Shown here: positions 63,891 to 64,000 of the stretch, piece after piece
How the letters are laid out: every line of letters starts with the position of its first letter
Position numbering within the stretch: position 1 is the first letter of the stretch
DNA from: JAJPJE01 sp963848375
Lineage (GTDB): Bacteria > Acidobacteriota > Terriglobia > Terriglobales > Acidobacteriaceae
DNA length: 64,000 nucleotides
Reading direction: 5' to 3'
Assembly (NCBI GenBank): GCA_963848375.1
Contig: CAWKDK010000030.1
Location: 11,587 to 75,586 of the forward strand
Made by a program: the position numbers and the translations under genes
Notes under the pieces: generated by a model
Seen by the model: only the letters and a program-made list of their open reading frames with translations
Told to the model about the DNA's origin: nothing
Databases searched by the model: none

Positions 63891-64000
63891 CGTTCAGTCC
63901 CTTTTTCCAATCAAGGATCATGCTAACGACCTTTAGGACAACGGATAATGGGTACTGTGGTTCAAGAGGGATACACAGTAGCGGCAGTTTCTTGTCATTT

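Overview
The window is GC-rich chromosomal DNA that looks like an acidobacterium of the Terriglobia type (a Koribacter-like soil lineage). This is inferred from gene content and from several dense families of intergenic hairpin repeats, not from an rRNA gene, since none is present. The genes are housekeeping and cell-envelope functions interrupted by one degenerate prophage.

Left part (1-29 kb): a membrane protein running off the left edge, a degenerate HD-GYP membrane protein, two tiny membrane proteins, xseA, a CPA2 antiporter, a low-quality hypothetical stretch (5-6.4 kb), a secreted M13 peptidase, a PD-(D/E)XK protein split over three frames, a Cho/UvrC-like protein, a PLP aminotransferase, a DnaC-like ATPase, a GH57/DUF3536 protein, HU, an AmgK-like kinase fused to a RapZ C-terminal domain with a MurU-like nucleotidyltransferase, a TlpA thioredoxin, an ArsR-SRPBCC operon with a paired palindromic operator, a TIGR03118-like protein, a gamma-family trans-sulfuration enzyme, a LysM lytic transglycosylase and a histone-H1-like Lys/Ala-rich protein.

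Middle (29-45.1 kb): prophage remnant. It has a CI/LexA-type repressor with a 20-bp operator, small early genes including a sigma-region-4-like protein, a dual-specificity phosphatase, terminase, a HipA-like kinase plus DUF3037 pair inserted between terminase and portal, portal, protease-like, scaffold-like and capsid genes (all frameshifted), intact connector genes, a tail tube, one large distal tail protein and a holin-like pair. No integrase, tape measure, tail fibre or endolysin is visible.

Right part (45-64 kb): on the minus strand a 2-oxoacid dehydrogenase E2, a c-type cytochrome with a His-rich tail, E1 beta, polA, a GAF-GAF-GGDEF diguanylate cyclase and a small membrane protein; then recG (+), a periplasmic nucleoside hydrolase, a class A PBP, an S41-family protein that has lost its catalytic residues, a CAU-anticodon tRNA, a 36-residue basic ORF and a lower-GC acyltransferase.

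Two general points. First, many otherwise conserved genes (polA, PBP, GH57, cytochrome c) carry single-base frameshifts, some in homopolymers, so the sequence probably contains indel errors and frameshifts outside the prophage should not be read as true pseudogenes. Second, at least four families of short repeats recur between and sometimes inside genes; hairpins carrying a TGTGGGGC/GTGGGGCACCC motif occur about fifteen times, including within the polA reading frame.
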